The notes under the pieces: generated by a model | What the model was told of the DNA's origin: nothing | The model's input: the letters and a program-made list of their open reading frames with translations, nothing else | The model's database searches: none | Translations under genes and position numbers: made by a program | In this document: in pieces, positions 5,010-5,366 of the stretch | How positions within the stretch are numbered: the stretch's first letter is position 1 | Layout: each line of letters opens with the position of its first letter | Source of the DNA: an uncultured Sphingobacteriia bacterium | GTDB lineage: Bacteria; Bacteroidota; Bacteroidia; Chitinophagales; Chitinophagaceae | Assembly (NCBI GenBank): GCA_945957225.1 | Contig: CAMFKK010000199.1 | Span: forward strand, 1 to 5,366 | Direction of reading: 5' to 3' | DNA: 5,366 bases

Positions 5010-5366
5010 TTATTTTAATAGCAATTTGGCTAATTTGCCATTTCCCCCGGCCAAAAAGACAGCATTTCCATTTTGTGCTTTTTGAACAACATGAAAGCTT
5101 TCTTTTGAAATATTTTCCCAATGAAAACCTCCGTCATGAGAAAGGTCAACGCCTGAAGTGCCACAGGCAATTAGTTCAGTTTTGGTCAAATAGATGACAC
5201 AAGATTTATATCCTTGAGGATTTTTCAAAGGTACTCGGATATTTTTGCCAGCTTTCTCAAATAAAACCGCATTTCCCGTTTTGATACTGTCTTTTGAAAA
5301 GTCTCCTCCAACAATAATTCCTTGGCCCTTTCTGTCAATGGCCAAAGAATTTGCACCGGTGGATTC
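5010..5366 (-). CDS. C-terminal part of a YCF48-like BNR/Asp-box beta-propeller protein (partial)
   Basis: An open frame enters from the right edge on the minus strand and ends with TAA at 5010-5012, giving 118 residues of a longer protein. A TTG at 5343-5345 could be read as a start, but the frame runs on to the edge as ESTGANSLAID, which matches how this family reads just before its last repeats, so the gene begins outside the window. An Asp-box SHDGGFHW (SxDGGxxW) is at bases 5118-5141, preceded by CGTSGVDL and followed by KESFHVVQKA. The ending NAVFLAGGNGKLAKL is also typical. These proteins, often annotated as oxidoreductase or photosystem II assembly-like in Bacteroidota, are predicted secreted beta-propellers of about 300-350 residues. 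Oxidoreductase is probably a misnomer, and photosystem II is not expected in this organism. The N-terminus, and so any signal peptide, cannot be seen. Confidence 0.85.
   Translation of the reverse strand, partial: ESTGANSLAIDRKGQGIIVGGDFSKDSIKTGNAVLFEKAGKNIRVPLKNPQGYKSCVIYLTKTELIACGTSGVDLSHDGGFHWENISKESFHVVQKAQNGNAVFLAGGNGKLAKLLLK

Noticed and set aside
4961..5197. Plus-strand open frame of 78 codons
   Set aside because: Mostly opposite the YCF48-like coding region, whose family features are clear; no features of its own.
5343..5345. TTG as start codon of the last minus-strand gene
   Set aside because: The frame stays open to the window edge with family-like sequence upstream, so this is an internal Leu codon.

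Overview
The window looks like an ordinary chromosomal segment from a member of the Bacteroidota, probably close to the Chitinophagaceae. This rests on four things: a Bacteroidota-style CcmF, a DUF4294 protein, a YCF48-like beta-propeller protein, and promoters that fit the group's TTTG-N19-TAnnTTTG consensus rather than the sigma70 type. Clear Shine-Dalgarno sites are mostly absent, as is usual in this phylum. The family-level placement is inference.

Layout: the left half (1-3201) reads rightward. It holds the last codons of a gene that is probably ccmE, the complete cytochrome c haem lyase gene ccmF, and a secreted DUF4294 protein, with gaps of under 40 bases that suggest one transcription unit. 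The right half (3236-5366) reads entirely leftward. In its direction of transcription it holds the 3' end of a YCF48/BNR-repeat protein cut by the window edge, a 221-base spacer, a small muconolactone-isomerase-like (dimeric alpha/beta barrel) protein, a tRNA-Val(UAC) with its own promoter and terminator, and the pair clpS-aat. The two halves converge at 3202-3235. No stretch over 300 bases lacks a gene.

How the genes work together: CcmE carries haem outside the cytoplasmic membrane and CcmF attaches it to apocytochrome c. Aat and ClpS form an N-degron module. Aat adds Leu or Phe to proteins with N-terminal Lys or Arg, and ClpS delivers such proteins to a Clp protease. The tRNA-Val is a self-contained unit between the small protein gene and clpS.

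I see no mobile element, CRISPR array, prophage or defence locus, and nothing that amounts to a new multi-gene system. The points most worth a second look are the Phe in place of the gatekeeper Met in ClpS, a promoter placed so close to the clpS start that the mRNA may be leaderless, the complete tRNA transcription unit, and a possible gene remnant at 4915-4995.
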